A DNA stretch of 39,200 bases from an uncultured Christensenella sp. (GCA_949948785.1 CATLGX010000007.1:1-39200); one strand, 5' to 3'; positions 18,415 through 27,998 are shown, counted from the first letter of the stretch. The notes: a model not told the origin generated them from the sequence alone. Program-made: numbers and translations.

Positions 18415-18477
18415 AGTACAAATCTTGCACGAAGAAGTGTGCGGATTTATTTTTATACCATTTTTATGGAGGATAGC

Positions 18478-21462
18478 ATGAAAAGACTGCAAAGAGCCGT
18501 AATCGCCATTATGTGCGTTGTATGTCTCGCGTTCGGCATGATTGCCTGCGGCGACGACAACAAGCCGAGCGGCGACAAGGCGACCTATACCGTTACCGTT
18601 AAAGCAGGCAGCGGCGTAACCGGCACGACTATGCGCGGCGTTACGGTCAAGCTCCTCAACACCGCCGACGGCACGGACGCCGCAGCGGCGAAAGAGCTTA
18701 CGCTCAACGCAGACAGAACGCAGGGCACTGCGAAATTCAGCCTTAAAAAGGGCAACTACACCGTGGATATAGGAAACATTCCAGGTCTGTACGTGAACGG
18801 TTCCGTTACTCTCACATCGACAGTAACCAAGACGACCGTTACTATTACAGACCAGGCTCCGCCCGCGCCCACCGTGGAATACAAGGTGCTGTTCAAACTT
18901 CCCGACGGTACGCCCGTTGCGAATACGAGCGTGCAGATATGCGGCGGCGCTAACGGACAGTGCTACCCCGCGACGACGGACGCAAACGGCTGGGCTACTT
19001 GGAATCAGCCCGCAGGCGACTACGAAGTTCACGTTCCCTCCGCAGGCTGGCCGACTGGCTACTATTTCGACGATAGTGCGTTCAAACTTACCGCTTCGGT
19101 AAACTCGCTCAACGTAGAATTCCGCGCGCTTGTAAGCCATACCGTAACGTTTAAGTACGCGACAAATTACGACCATTCTTATTACGGATATTATGATGCA
19201 GGAGACCCCGCAGTCAATGTTTCGTTCGATATTTATGCTCACAGCAATGCGTACGGCGGTCAAGCGGTCGGCGAGAAATTCGCAACCGTTACAACGGATG
19301 AAAACGGCGTAGCAACCTTTACCGCACCTGAAATCTGCCGGTTCGAAAACATAGTCGACCCCAACGGCTGTGTCCTCGGCGACGAAGGCTCGCGCGTTCT
19401 CGAATCTCAATACTCGCGCGAAGTCGTTCTGCACAAGCCCGGTATGTGCAATAGCGCACCCATAAAGTTCACTCTCGACAAAGCCGAAACGGTAAGCTAT
19501 ACCGCCGACGGCGCGCTTGTTTGGTTCGAGTTCCCCAATAAGAAATCGGGTGTTTACACGCTTTCTTCCGCGGGCACCGACGGCGTAGCGAAGACCGTAA
19601 AGATGTTCGATAAGTCGGGCAGCGTGGTTAATCTCGGTTACGACCTTATTGCGGTAGCAAAAGAAACTCCCGAAAAAGTCGACATCATATTCACCGAAGA
19701 GAACAACAACTTCACCGTCGAAATTCCTCTTTCCAACGCATATGCCAGCGAAAGCGGTTTGGGTAGCAATTTGTTCGCTATAGGCGTCGACAGCGCGGAC
19801 GAGGCGGGAACGTTTACCGTTACACTCACTCGTACGGGCGACTATGTCGAACCAGTATTGCCCGAAGAGGTGGATGTCGAGCCTAAGCAAATGTTTGCCA
19901 AAGAAGATTTGCCCGCCATACCCGACGAGAGCAAATTCGTATTCCTCGCGGACGGATATTATACTGACGACCAACTCGTAAAAGGCTCGGACGGCATCTA
20001 TCGCTTGAAAGCCAACGAACAAATTATTTATGCGTCGTTCGGCGATAAGTACTCGTCGCCTTCCGTATTCATAAACGGCGGCGGATTTAACCAAGCTGTA
20101 CTCGAGTCGGGCGGAATAGGCTTCATATTCTCCGACCAAAAAACTTACAACAACAACTATTTGGAATTTGTGAAAGCATACATAGCAGGCAGCAACGCCG
20201 ACGGCTTGCACCCGCTTAACGACGAAATCAAAGATTTCCTTGTGTTGTACTCCAAGGGGCAGGGAAAAGCCGACCTTACGTATCAATACGCGACAGGATA
20301 TTATGCTCCCAAATACACCGAAGTCGCTGTTACGGAAGGCGTAGGACAAATCCCCGAGTTCGGCGATTTCAAAGTAGAAGTTCCCGCAAACTCCACCGTC
20401 GCAATTGCCAACATGGTTCCTGTCAGACCGTTTGGATACCAAGAATCGGCAATAACGCTTATTACCGATAACGCGTCGATTAAACTCAGTGCGACGGAAG
20501 ACGGCGCGGCTGTTAAAAAAGTCGTAGTGGACGGCGGGGCGAAGTTCTATATCAAGAACGAGAGCGCGCAAGCCGTATCCGTAAAGTTTAATGCTTTCTA
20601 CGATACCGCTGACGAGAACATAACCGCCGTAGGCACGTATGTGCTCAAAGCGTTACCCGGCAACGACGCTGTAACTTACAAGTTCACGGTTCCCGAAGAC
20701 GGCGTTTATACGTTCGATTACGACGACGATACGTACGGATGGAGCATTGCAGACGAAGTTGAGGGTCTTAGTTATCAAACGGTTGCGCAGCTTAAGCGAG
20801 GCACGGAACTCAAAATATCCGTCGTTCCCAACGATAATTGGTGCGAGCCCATTGCAGAGATTACGATAGCCAAAGTCGACGTCGTTACAAGTCTTTCGGT
20901 CGGCGCGAACCAAGTCTATGTCAATGCGGCCGAAAGGACGAGTTTTGTGTTCACCGCTCCCGCGGCAGATACGTACTCGTTTGCTTGCGACAAGGGCGTA
21001 TTCATGAGCGCGGATAAAGACGGTAAACAGGAAATTTCCGAACCCGTCGAATTGGAAGCCGGCGCCGAATACACAGTTTGGCGTTATACGTATAATCCCG
21101 TTCTCTGCACGTTAACCGTTTCCGACAGCAATGCCCCGCCTCCTCCGTCGACTCTTACGGGCGGCGAGACGATTGAATTGGGTCAGACGTATATCGTATC
21201 GGCAAGCCCCGACGGAACGACTTATACGTTTACGGCAGATGAAGACGGAACGTATGTAGTATCCGTTCCGAAGAGCGACACCGCCGATGAACCCGTAGCC
21301 TATATCACTTTCGAAGCCGGAATGGCCGTTGAAACGGTGTCAGACATAGACGGAACCATAACGCTCAAGGCAGGAACCACATACACGGTTACATGCAGTC
21401 CGTATTCTTGGGACGTAACGGATACTATTACGTTTACGCTTACTATAACCAAACAAGCGTAA
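18478..21462 (+). CDS. Large predicted surface lipoprotein with repeated beta domains
   Basis: MKRLQRAVIAIMCVVCLAFGMIACGDDNK lipoprotein signal; prealbumin/SpaA-like Ig segments and repeated T-Y-x-FT-x(3)DGTY motifs. ATG at 18478 (SD ggagg) preferred over track start 18439. Confidence 0.8.
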   Translation: MKRLQRAVIAIMCVVCLAFGMIACGDDNKPSGDKATYTVTVKAGSGVTGTTMRGVTVKLLNTADGTDAAAAKELTLNADRTQGTAKFSLKKGNYTVDIGNIPGLYVNGSVTLTSTVTKTTVTITDQAPPAPTVEYKVLFKLPDGTPVANTSVQICGGANGQCYPATTDANGWATWNQPAGDYEVHVPSAGWPTGYYFDDSAFKLTASVNSLNVEFRALVSHTVTFKYATNYDHSYYGYYDAGDPAVNVSFDIYAHSNAYGGQAVGEKFATVTTDENGVATFTAPEICRFENIVDPNGCVLGDEGSRVLESQYSREVVLHKPGMCNSAPIKFTLDKAETVSYTADGALVWFEFPNKKSGVYTLSSAGTDGVAKTVKMFDKSGSVVNLGYDLIAVAKETPEKVDIIFTEENNNFTVEIPLSNAYASESGLGSNLFAIGVDSADEAGTFTVTLTRTGDYVEPVLPEEVDVEPKQMFAKEDLPAIPDESKFVFLADGYYTDDQLVKGSDGIYRLKANEQIIYASFGDKYSSPSVFINGGGFNQAVLESGGIGFIFSDQKTYNNNYLEFVKAYIAGSNADGLHPLNDEIKDFLVLYSKGQGKADLTYQYATGYYAPKYTEVAVTEGVGQIPEFGDFKVEVPANSTVAIANMVPVRPFGYQESAITLITDNASIKLSATEDGAAVKKVVVDGGAKFYIKNESAQAVSVKFNAFYDTADENITAVGTYVLKALPGNDAVTYKFTVPEDGVYTFDYDDDTYGWSIADEVEGLSYQTVAQLKRGTELKISVVPNDNWCEPIAEITIAKVDVVTSLSVGANQVYVNAAERTSFVFTAPAADTYSFACDKGVFMSADKDGKQEISEPVELEAGAEYTVWRYTYNPVLCTLTVSDSNAPPPPSTLTGGETIELGQTYIVSASPDGTTYTFTADEDGTYVVSVPKSDTADEPVAYITFEAGMAVETVSDIDGTITLKAGTTYTVTCSPYSWDVTDTITFTLTITKQA

Positions 21463-21485
21463 TAGCGCGACAATACAGAAAATGC

Positions 21486-21517
21486 AAAAAGAAGAGGCAA
21501 CGCCTCTTCTTTTTTTG
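21486..21517 (+). terminator. Rho-independent terminator
   Basis: AAAAAGAAGAGGC-aac-GCCTCTTCTTTTTTT. Confidence 0.92.
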
Positions 21518-21624
21518 TGCATTGAACTGTATAGTGTGCTGTGCCTTTCGCGCGCAGGCGGAGAACACAGGCGGGCGATTGCACGTTGTACGTTTGCGGC
21601 CACCCCTGTCCGCATACGACGGAC

Positions 21625-22012
21625 ATCTTCTCTCGTCGGAGGGGGTTAAGTGCGTCGCCGTTTAATCAAAGCCGTCTCTCCGTACGCGAGAGCGCGGGTT
21701 ACAGCTTGTCCGCAAGGTTCGTCATTGTGCGAGCGTTCAATGCGCATTGCTATTTATCGGTAAGCTCCCTTCCGTTTTATGTGCGATGAGCATGGTCGTT
21801 TATATAAAAGCTCACACCGTACGCGAGAGCGAGAGCAAAGCTGTCGTTAGGCTCTCTCTTCGGAAAGTGAGCAAGTAGCGTCGTCGTTTATTTTAAAATT
21901 CTCATTGGAAGACGGCGAGGAGCGCTACCTTTTATTCGCAATCTCTCCTTATGCGAGTGCGCGAGGTTAATACAAAAGCCCCCTCCTTGGGAGGGACAGT
22001 GCGTCTAATCCC
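21625..22012. repeat. Degenerate intergenic repeat cluster with small hairpins
   Basis: Related segments GTTTAATCAAAGCCGTCTCTCCGTACGCGAGAGCG, GTTTATATAAAAGCTCACACCGTACGCGAGAGCGAG, AAAAGCCCCCTCCTTGGGAGGGACAGTG. Confidence 0.5.
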
Positions 22013-22017
22013 GTATA

Positions 22018-23769
22018 TTACACGGCTGTTTTTGCGAACTGCGCGTTATAAAGTTCGGCATATATTCCGCCTTTTTCGAGGAGTTCCCTGTGTCTGCCGC
22101 GTTCTACTATTTTGCCGCTGTCCATAACGAGAATTACGTCGGCGTTGACTACGGTGGAAAGCCTGTGCGCGACGACAAAGCCTGTCTTTTTTTCGCCGTT
22201 TTCGGGGCGGAGCAGGCGGTCGAACGCCGCTTGTACGCGAAGCTCTGTGCGCGTGTCGATATTGCTCGTCGCTTCGTCGAGTATCATCATGGGCGGGTCG
22301 GTGAGAAATATTCGCGCGATATTTATAAGCTGTTTCTGTCCTTGCGATATGCCGTCGCCGTCGTCGATTACGGTGTCGTAACCGTCTGGCAGACGGGATA
22401 TGAAGCCGTCGATGTCGGCGGCTTTCGCGGCGGCAATCACTTCTTCGTCGGTTGCGTCGGGCTTGCCGTAAGCAATGTTTTCGCGCACGGTGCCTTTGAA
22501 TATCCAGCTGTCTTGAAGCACCATGCCGAAAGACTTGCGTACGCAACTGCGGCTTATATCGTCGGCGTTGTTGCCGTCGAATATTATAGCGCCCGCATCG
22601 GGGTCGTAGAATCGCATCAGTAAGTTGATGAGCGTGGTTTTGCCGCAACCCGTACGCCCGACTATCGCAACCATTGTGCCGCGCGGAACGTCGAGCTTGA
22701 GATTTTGTATGAGCGGGCGTTCGGGCGTATACGAAAAGTCCAAGCCGTCGAGACGTATGTCGCCCGAAAGAGCGACGGATTTTCCGCCGTCGTCTTGCGG
22801 TTCGACTTCGGTTAGGTCGAGAATGCGCTTTGCCGCGGCGAGAGATGTCTGGAACTCAGTTATTACGCCCGTGATTTCGTTCAAGGGGCGGGCGAATTGG
22901 TTGGCGAACAGCAAAAGCGTCGTGATGTCTCCGACGTTCATCTTCCCGTCGATTGCAAAAAGCGCGCCCATGATTGCGGCGACGGCATATACGAGCGAGT
23001 TGATAAGACGGGTCGACGGGTTGACCAACGACGAGTAGAACGTCGCTTTGAACCCGCACGTTTTGTATTCGGCGTTTGTTTCGCCGAACTCCGCTTCGGC
23101 GCGGTCGGAATACCCGTATGCGGTAAGAAGCGCGTGATTTTTGATTATTTCTTCGCCGCGCTGAAAAAGCTCGCCGCGGACGCGCGATTGCTCTGCAAAA
23201 TATTTATGCGAGCCGCGCGCGATAAAGTACGACACCAACAGCGAAAGCGGAGTGAGCGCGGCTACCGCAAGCGCAATCCACCCGTTTATGCGAATCATCA
23301 ATACGAGCGTGCCGATTATCGTAACGACGCCCGTAAAAATCTGCGTCGCGCCCTGTACGACGCCGTCCGCTATTTGGTCGGCGTCTACGGACAGCCTCGA
23401 CGTCAAATCGCCGTGAGCCGCGCCGTCTATGAATTTGAGCGGCGCGTCCGTCATCGCCGAAAACCCGTCCAACCGCGCGTCGCGCACGGTGAGGAACGCC
23501 GCGCGTTGAGCACACAGGTTCATAAGCCATTGGAATACGAGCACCGCCGCTATAATGCCGGCAAGAACGATTACGTACACCGTCATCGTTTTAAAGTCGA
23601 CGTCGTGCACGCCCGTCGCGCAATTGATTGCTTCGCCTATGACTACCGGCGCGAAAAGCTGGCTTGCCGCCGAAACGATTGCGCACAAAAACGCGGCGAC
23701 CATAAGCCATGCGTGCGGTTTCAAATATTTCATGAGGCGGGTTATCGTATATTTTTCGCGCTTGTTCAT
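22018..23769 (-). CDS. ABC exporter (TMD-NBD fusion), subunit with canonical Walker B Glu
   Basis: VGRTGCGKTT Walker A, SQGQKQ signature, MMILDEATSNID; start MNKREKYTITRLMKYLKPH with SD. Confidence 0.92.
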   Translation of the reverse strand: MNKREKYTITRLMKYLKPHAWLMVAAFLCAIVSAASQLFAPVVIGEAINCATGVHDVDFKTMTVYVIVLAGIIAAVLVFQWLMNLCAQRAAFLTVRDARLDGFSAMTDAPLKFIDGAAHGDLTSRLSVDADQIADGVVQGATQIFTGVVTIIGTLVLMIRINGWIALAVAALTPLSLLVSYFIARGSHKYFAEQSRVRGELFQRGEEIIKNHALLTAYGYSDRAEAEFGETNAEYKTCGFKATFYSSLVNPSTRLINSLVYAVAAIMGALFAIDGKMNVGDITTLLLFANQFARPLNEITGVITEFQTSLAAAKRILDLTEVEPQDDGGKSVALSGDIRLDGLDFSYTPERPLIQNLKLDVPRGTMVAIVGRTGCGKTTLINLLMRFYDPDAGAIIFDGNNADDISRSCVRKSFGMVLQDSWIFKGTVRENIAYGKPDATDEEVIAAAKAADIDGFISRLPDGYDTVIDDGDGISQGQKQLINIARIFLTDPPMMILDEATSNIDTRTELRVQAAFDRLLRPENGEKKTGFVVAHRLSTVVNADVILVMDSGKIVERGRHRELLEKGGIYAELYNAQFAKTAV

Positions 23770-25460
23770 GCTCCCTCCTGCGACGCGCAAAACTCCGCGT
23801 AGAGCGGACAATCCGCTTTAAGCGTTTCGTGCGTGCCGCGTCCGACTACTTCGCCGCCGTCGAGCACGAGTATTTCGTCGCAGCCCGATACGGCGCTGAT
23901 GCGCTGGGAAACGAATATTTTTGCGCCCGAAACGGTTTTCAAGGCGTTTATGAATTGGCGTTCGGTCTTGTAGTCGAGCGCCGACGTCGCGTCGTCGAAG
24001 AGATACAAAATATTGTCGCGCATGAGCGCGCGCGCAATGTTGACGCGTTGGCGCTGCCCGCCAGAAAGATTTTTGCCGCCTGCCGCGACGTGTCCGTCCA
24101 AACCGTGTGAAGCGAGGAGTTCGCCTGCCTGTGCAAGTTCGAGCGCGCGTTTTTCGCGTTCTTCTGTCGCGTCGGGGGCGGCTATTCTGAGGTTTTTATC
24201 GAGCGTGCCCGCAACGACGGCGGCGCGTTGCGGCACGTAGCCGATGTTTCCGCGCACAACGTCGGCGCGGTAGCGCGACGCGGGCTTGCCGCAAAAATAT
24301 ATCTCGCCGTCATTAGGCGAGTAAAAACGTTCGATTAGATTTATAATCGTCGTTTTGCCGCTGCCCGTTCCGCCGATTATGCCGAGCGTCTTATCCTTTT
24401 CGAGAGAAAACGACACGCCGCGGACGTCGTAGTCGCCGTCGTAGGCGAAACTTACGTTGTCGAAGCGCACGACTTCACGCGCGTCTATATCGACGTCGGT
24501 TTCGTCGCCGTCCTCCGGCAGAGGCGCGTCGAGAATTTCGTTTATTCGTGCGGCGCATGCCGACGAACGCGTGAATATGGTAAATACGTTGCCTATTGCG
24601 ACGATTGCGAAAAACGCCTGCGTCATGTAATTTATGAGCGCGACGAGTTCGCCCTGCGAAAGCCCGCCGTTTTCGACCTTTACGCCGCCGAACCACAGCG
24701 TGGCTATTATTGCGAGATTTACGACTGCAAACGCGAGCGGTGTGAGAAGCGCCGACAGCCGCGCCGCCGAAATATTGGTTTTTGCGGTGTTGTCGGCGGC
24801 TTTTTCAAACTCCGCTTTTGCGTGCGCCTGTTTGGAAAACGCGCGTATTACCCGAGCGCCGCCGAGCGACTGCGCCGACAGCCGCGCGGTCTCGTCGAGC
24901 GTTTTTTGTGCTTTTTTTATTCGCGGCAACGTGATTTTGAGCACGCACGACATAATGCAGGCGAGAGTTAGCGCCATTGCGAGGAAGATTAGCGCGAGTA
25001 TCGGGTCGATAATCACGCTCATGACAAAAGCGCCTATTATGACAAACGGAGTGCGCAAAGCGAGCCGCAAAGTCATATTAAGCGTGTTTTGGCAGTAAAC
25101 GGTGTCCGACGTCAGCCTTGTAACAAGCGACGCGCCGCCTATTCTGTCGTGCGTTGCGGCGGGCAGAGCGTTAATGCGTTTAAACGTATTTTCACGCAGT
25201 CGCGTGCCGAAAAACAATGCGACTTTGGACGCGAGATATTGACCCGTAACGGAAATTGCAAAGCCGCCGACGGCGAGCGCGGCGATTATTACGCAGTATT
25301 TTATAACGTACGTTTTATCGCCGTCCGCAATGCCTATGTCTATAACGTTTGCGACTATCAGAGGCACCGCGAGTTCGGCGATAGCTTCTATCAGCTTGCA
25401 CAGCGGCGCGGCAATCGCTCCGACCGTCTTTCCTTTTATGAATTTTATCAGTTTGAACAT
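23766..25460 (-). CDS. ABC exporter (TMD-NBD fusion), partner subunit with degenerate Walker B
   Basis: IGGTGSGKTT, LSGGQRQRVNIARAL, LYLFDDATSALD; start MFKLIKFIKGKTVG at 25460 preferred over track start. Confidence 0.9.
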   Translation of the reverse strand: MFKLIKFIKGKTVGAIAAPLCKLIEAIAELAVPLIVANVIDIGIADGDKTYVIKYCVIIAALAVGGFAISVTGQYLASKVALFFGTRLRENTFKRINALPAATHDRIGGASLVTRLTSDTVYCQNTLNMTLRLALRTPFVIIGAFVMSVIIDPILALIFLAMALTLACIMSCVLKITLPRIKKAQKTLDETARLSAQSLGGARVIRAFSKQAHAKAEFEKAADNTAKTNISAARLSALLTPLAFAVVNLAIIATLWFGGVKVENGGLSQGELVALINYMTQAFFAIVAIGNVFTIFTRSSACAARINEILDAPLPEDGDETDVDIDAREVVRFDNVSFAYDGDYDVRGVSFSLEKDKTLGIIGGTGSGKTTIINLIERFYSPNDGEIYFCGKPASRYRADVVRGNIGYVPQRAAVVAGTLDKNLRIAAPDATEEREKRALELAQAGELLASHGLDGHVAAGGKNLSGGQRQRVNIARALMRDNILYLFDDATSALDYKTERQFINALKTVSGAKIFVSQRISAVSGCDEILVLDGGEVVGRGTHETLKADCPLYAEFCASQEGA

Positions 25461-25467
25461 CGCTAAT

Positions 25468-25496
25468 ATTATATAAAGTATGTTCGTCGTTGTCAA
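25468..25496 (-). promoter_or_regulatory. Promoter abutting the ABC exporter start codon
   Basis: Minus strand TTGACA (25496-25491), 17-nt spacer, TATAAT (25473-25468), ATG 7 nt downstream. Confidence 0.8.
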
Positions 25497-25533
25497 GCCG
25501 ATACGGCGCGTGCCGTGCGTCGCATGTTAATAC

Positions 25534-25562
25534 TTGACAGCAAAACGCATATATGTTATAAT
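25534..25562 (+). promoter_or_regulatory. Promoter for CNNM-type gene
   Basis: TTGACA (25534-25539), 17-nt spacer, TATAAT (25557-25562). Confidence 0.85.
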
Positions 25563-25602
25563 GTTACGTACAATAATTCCCAAGGGAGAGTAAAGCGTCC
25601 GA

Positions 25603-26886
25603 ATGGACCCATCTAATTTAGCGTCCGCAATGTCATCTACGCAGATAGGTATGCTTATAGCGCTTGTTGCGCTTGTGCTTCTGTCTGCGTTTTTTTCGTC
25701 GTCGGAGACGGCGTTCACCACAATCAGCCGCGTGCGGTTGCACACTCTCGAATCCAACGGAGTCAAGTGGGCAAAGCGCGCAGGCAAGATGATTGACAGT
25801 TACGATAAGCTGATAACTACCATACTTATCGGGAACAACATCGTTAATATTGTCGGCTCGTCGCTTGCAACGGTGTTTTTCACAAGCGTCATATTGGACG
25901 GTTCGACGGCGGTTACCGTATCCACCGTCGTGATGACGCTCGCCGTCCTTATATTCGGCGAGATAACGCCGAAAACTCTTGCCAAAGAACATCCCGAAGG
26001 CATGGTTCGCGCGTTTGTCAATATTATTTGGTTACTCGAAATTCTGCTTTTCCCGCTGACCTGGATTTTCTCGATGTGGAAAAAGCTGCTGTTAAAAGTT
26101 TTCAAATTCAAAAAATCGCCGGGCATAACCGAAGATGAGCTTTTGACTTACGTCGAGACGGCGCACAGCGAGGGCGGTATAGACGAGCACGAATCGGAAC
26201 TTATACGCTCGGCAATCGAGTTCGAGGACCTCGACGTGGGCGACATAATGGTTCACCGCGTGGGCGTGGTCGCCGTGTCCGAGACCGCCGACATGGATGA
26301 AGTGGCAAAGGCGTTCCGAGACAACGGGTATTCGCGCATCCCCGTTTACAGCGGCACTATCGATACGGTCGTGGGCGTTATCCACGAAAAGGATTTTCTG
26401 CTCGCATACCTCGACGGTGCGAAGAGCTTTGAAAAATGTATACAGCCGACCGTTTGCCTATCCGCCAACATGAAGATTTCGGCGGCGTTGCGTATGATGC
26501 AAAAGGGCAAGATACACATGGCTATCGTCGTCGACGAGTACGGCGGCACGAGCGGTATAATAACAATGGAAGATATTCTCGAAGAGCTTGTAGGCGAAAT
26601 TTACGACGAGCACGACGAGATTGAAGAGTTTATCAAAAAAACCTCCGACAATACTTTTGTCATAAACGGAAATGCTCCGCTCCTCGATGCGTTCGATTAT
26701 ATGGACGTCGACATCAAAGAGGAGTTCGAGTCGTCGTCCGTCGGCGGATGGATTACCGAACTTATGGAAAAAATCCCCGTTGCGGGCGAAAAGATAGATT
26801 ACGAAAACTTGCATATCGTGGTTACGCGCTCCACCGCGAAGCGCGTCGCCGAGGTGCAAATCACCGTTCAAAAAGAAGAGGAATAA
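25603..26886 (+). CDS. CNNM/CorC hemolysin-family protein with CBS pair
   Basis: DUF21-type N-terminus FFSSSETAFTTISRVRL, FGEITPKTLAKEHPE, CBS VMVHR-type region, VDEYGGTSGIITMEDILEELVGEIYDEHD. Confidence 0.94.
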   Translation: MDPSNLASAMSSTQIGMLIALVALVLLSAFFSSSETAFTTISRVRLHTLESNGVKWAKRAGKMIDSYDKLITTILIGNNIVNIVGSSLATVFFTSVILDGSTAVTVSTVVMTLAVLIFGEITPKTLAKEHPEGMVRAFVNIIWLLEILLFPLTWIFSMWKKLLLKVFKFKKSPGITEDELLTYVETAHSEGGIDEHESELIRSAIEFEDLDVGDIMVHRVGVVAVSETADMDEVAKAFRDNGYSRIPVYSGTIDTVVGVIHEKDFLLAYLDGAKSFEKCIQPTVCLSANMKISAALRMMQKGKIHMAIVVDEYGGTSGIITMEDILEELVGEIYDEHDEIEEFIKKTSDNTFVINGNAPLLDAFDYMDVDIKEEFESSSVGGWITELMEKIPVAGEKIDYENLHIVVTRSTAKRVAEVQITVQKEEE

Positions 26887-26895
26887 GTACAGTAT

Positions 26896-26926
26896 AAAAA
26901 GCGCCGTTGTCGTACGGCGCTTTTTT
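26896..26926. terminator. Bidirectional terminator between convergent genes
   Basis: AAAAAGCGCCG-ttgtcgta-CGGCGCTTTTTT. Confidence 0.9.
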
Positions 26927-26936
26927 CGTGCACGGG

Positions 26937-27677
26937 TTATCGTTTGTTTGTAAACTCTTCGAACAGCTTTGCGAGGTTGTTCCGTTCGGGGTTCATGATT
27001 GCGCCATGAACGCGCTCGAACGCGAACGGCGCGATATTGTTCATGTAGTCTATAAGTCCTTTCATAGTTTCGCGCTTGGTTTTGCCGTCGGCGGGGCAGG
27101 GGTTTTTTATTACGGGCAGTCCGTTCTCGTTTACGAACGCCGCCGTTTCTTTTTCGCGTACGTATAGGAGCGGGCGAATAAGTTTTATGCCGGAGCGGTC
27201 GAGAAAAGAGCGCGGCGGCAGAGTGTTGAGCCGTCCCTCGAAAATCAGACCGAGAAGAAAGGTTTCCACCGCGTCGTCGGCATTATGTCCGAGAGCGAGC
27301 ACGTTATAGCCGAGTTCGTTGAGCTTGCCGTCAAGCGCGCCGCGCCGCATTTTCGCGCACAGCGAGCACGGGTTTTTCTCCTTGCGCGCGTCGAACACGA
27401 CCGGCTGTATTTCCGTTTTGACAATGTGCAACGGCACGTTAAGCTCGGCGCACAGCGGTTCGAGCGGCGAAAAGTCCGCGCCTGCGCCGGGGTCGATTAC
27501 GACGGCGCACAGCTCGAACGGACTCGTGCAGAACCGCCGATACGCGGCAAGCCCCGCGAGAAGCGCCAAAGAATCCTTGCCGCCCGACAGCCCGACGGCA
27601 ACGCGGTCGCCCTCGGCAATCATCGAAAAGTCGGCGTCGCACCGACGTATGAAAGATAACAACTTTTGAAGCTTCAT
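26937..27677 (-). CDS. TtcA-like PP-loop ATPase (tRNA thiolation family)
   Basis: VGLSGGKDSLALLAGLAAY PP-loop, CSLCAKMRRGAL, LGHNADDAVETFLLGL. Confidence 0.88.
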   Translation of the reverse strand: MKLQKLLSFIRRCDADFSMIAEGDRVAVGLSGGKDSLALLAGLAAYRRFCTSPFELCAVVIDPGAGADFSPLEPLCAELNVPLHIVKTEIQPVVFDARKEKNPCSLCAKMRRGALDGKLNELGYNVLALGHNADDAVETFLLGLIFEGRLNTLPPRSFLDRSGIKLIRPLLYVREKETAAFVNENGLPVIKNPCPADGKTKRETMKGLIDYMNNIAPFAFERVHGAIMNPERNNLAKLFEEFTNKR

Positions 27678-27685
27678 TTGCGTGT

Positions 27686-27714
27686 ATTATACAATAAACC
27701 GCTGCGCAAAGCAA
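27686..27714 (-). promoter_or_regulatory. Promoter abutting the TtcA-like start codon
   Basis: Minus strand TTGCTT, 17-nt spacer, TATAAT; ATG 8 nt downstream. Confidence 0.6.
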
Positions 27715-27756
27715 CCGTTTGCGGCAACCGTCGCACGCGGCGGTTACCGCAAACGC

Positions 27757-27960
27757 TCACAGCATGCGCGGGTCGTCCGTTCGCTCCAAAAGATAATCGA
27801 GCGATACCCCGAAGTAATCGGCAATCGCTATAAGCGTGCTGTAATCGGCTTCGCGCTCGTTGGACTCGTAACGGCTTATGCTGTTTTGGTTCATGTTCAA
27901 GTCGATTGCAAGCTTTATCTGCGTGATTCCGCGTGATTTTCGTAACTCTTTAAGGCGCAT
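27757..27960 (-). CDS. XRE-family HTH transcriptional regulator
   Basis: MRLKELRKSRGITQIKLAIDLNMNQNSISRYESNEREADYSTLIAIADYFGVSLDYLLERTD; ATG at 27960 plausible (track extends to 27972). Confidence 0.92.
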   Translation of the reverse strand: MRLKELRKSRGITQIKLAIDLNMNQNSISRYESNEREADYSTLIAIADYFGVSLDYLLERTDDPRML

Positions 27961-27965
27961 TATGC

Positions 27966-27994
27966 TTGACAATATTATACCACTTAGGTATAAT
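27966..27994 (+). promoter_or_regulatory. Promoter for divergent membrane protein gene
   Basis: TTGACA (27966-27971), 17-nt spacer, TATAAT (27989-27994). Confidence 0.8.
27975..27993. promoter_or_regulatory. Putative XRE operator A
   Basis: TTATACCACTTAGGTATAA (7-bp arms), overlapping the -10. Confidence 0.6.
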
Positions 27995-27998
27995 AATA

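Noticed and set aside
18133-20571. 812-aa antisense ORF opposite the TlpA fusion end and lipoprotein
   Set aside because: No recognisable motifs; opposite strand has lipoprotein signal, SD and promoter.
22897-23802. 301-aa plus-strand ORF antisense to the ABC exporter
   Set aside because: Arg-rich antisense artefact of a well-supported ABC gene.
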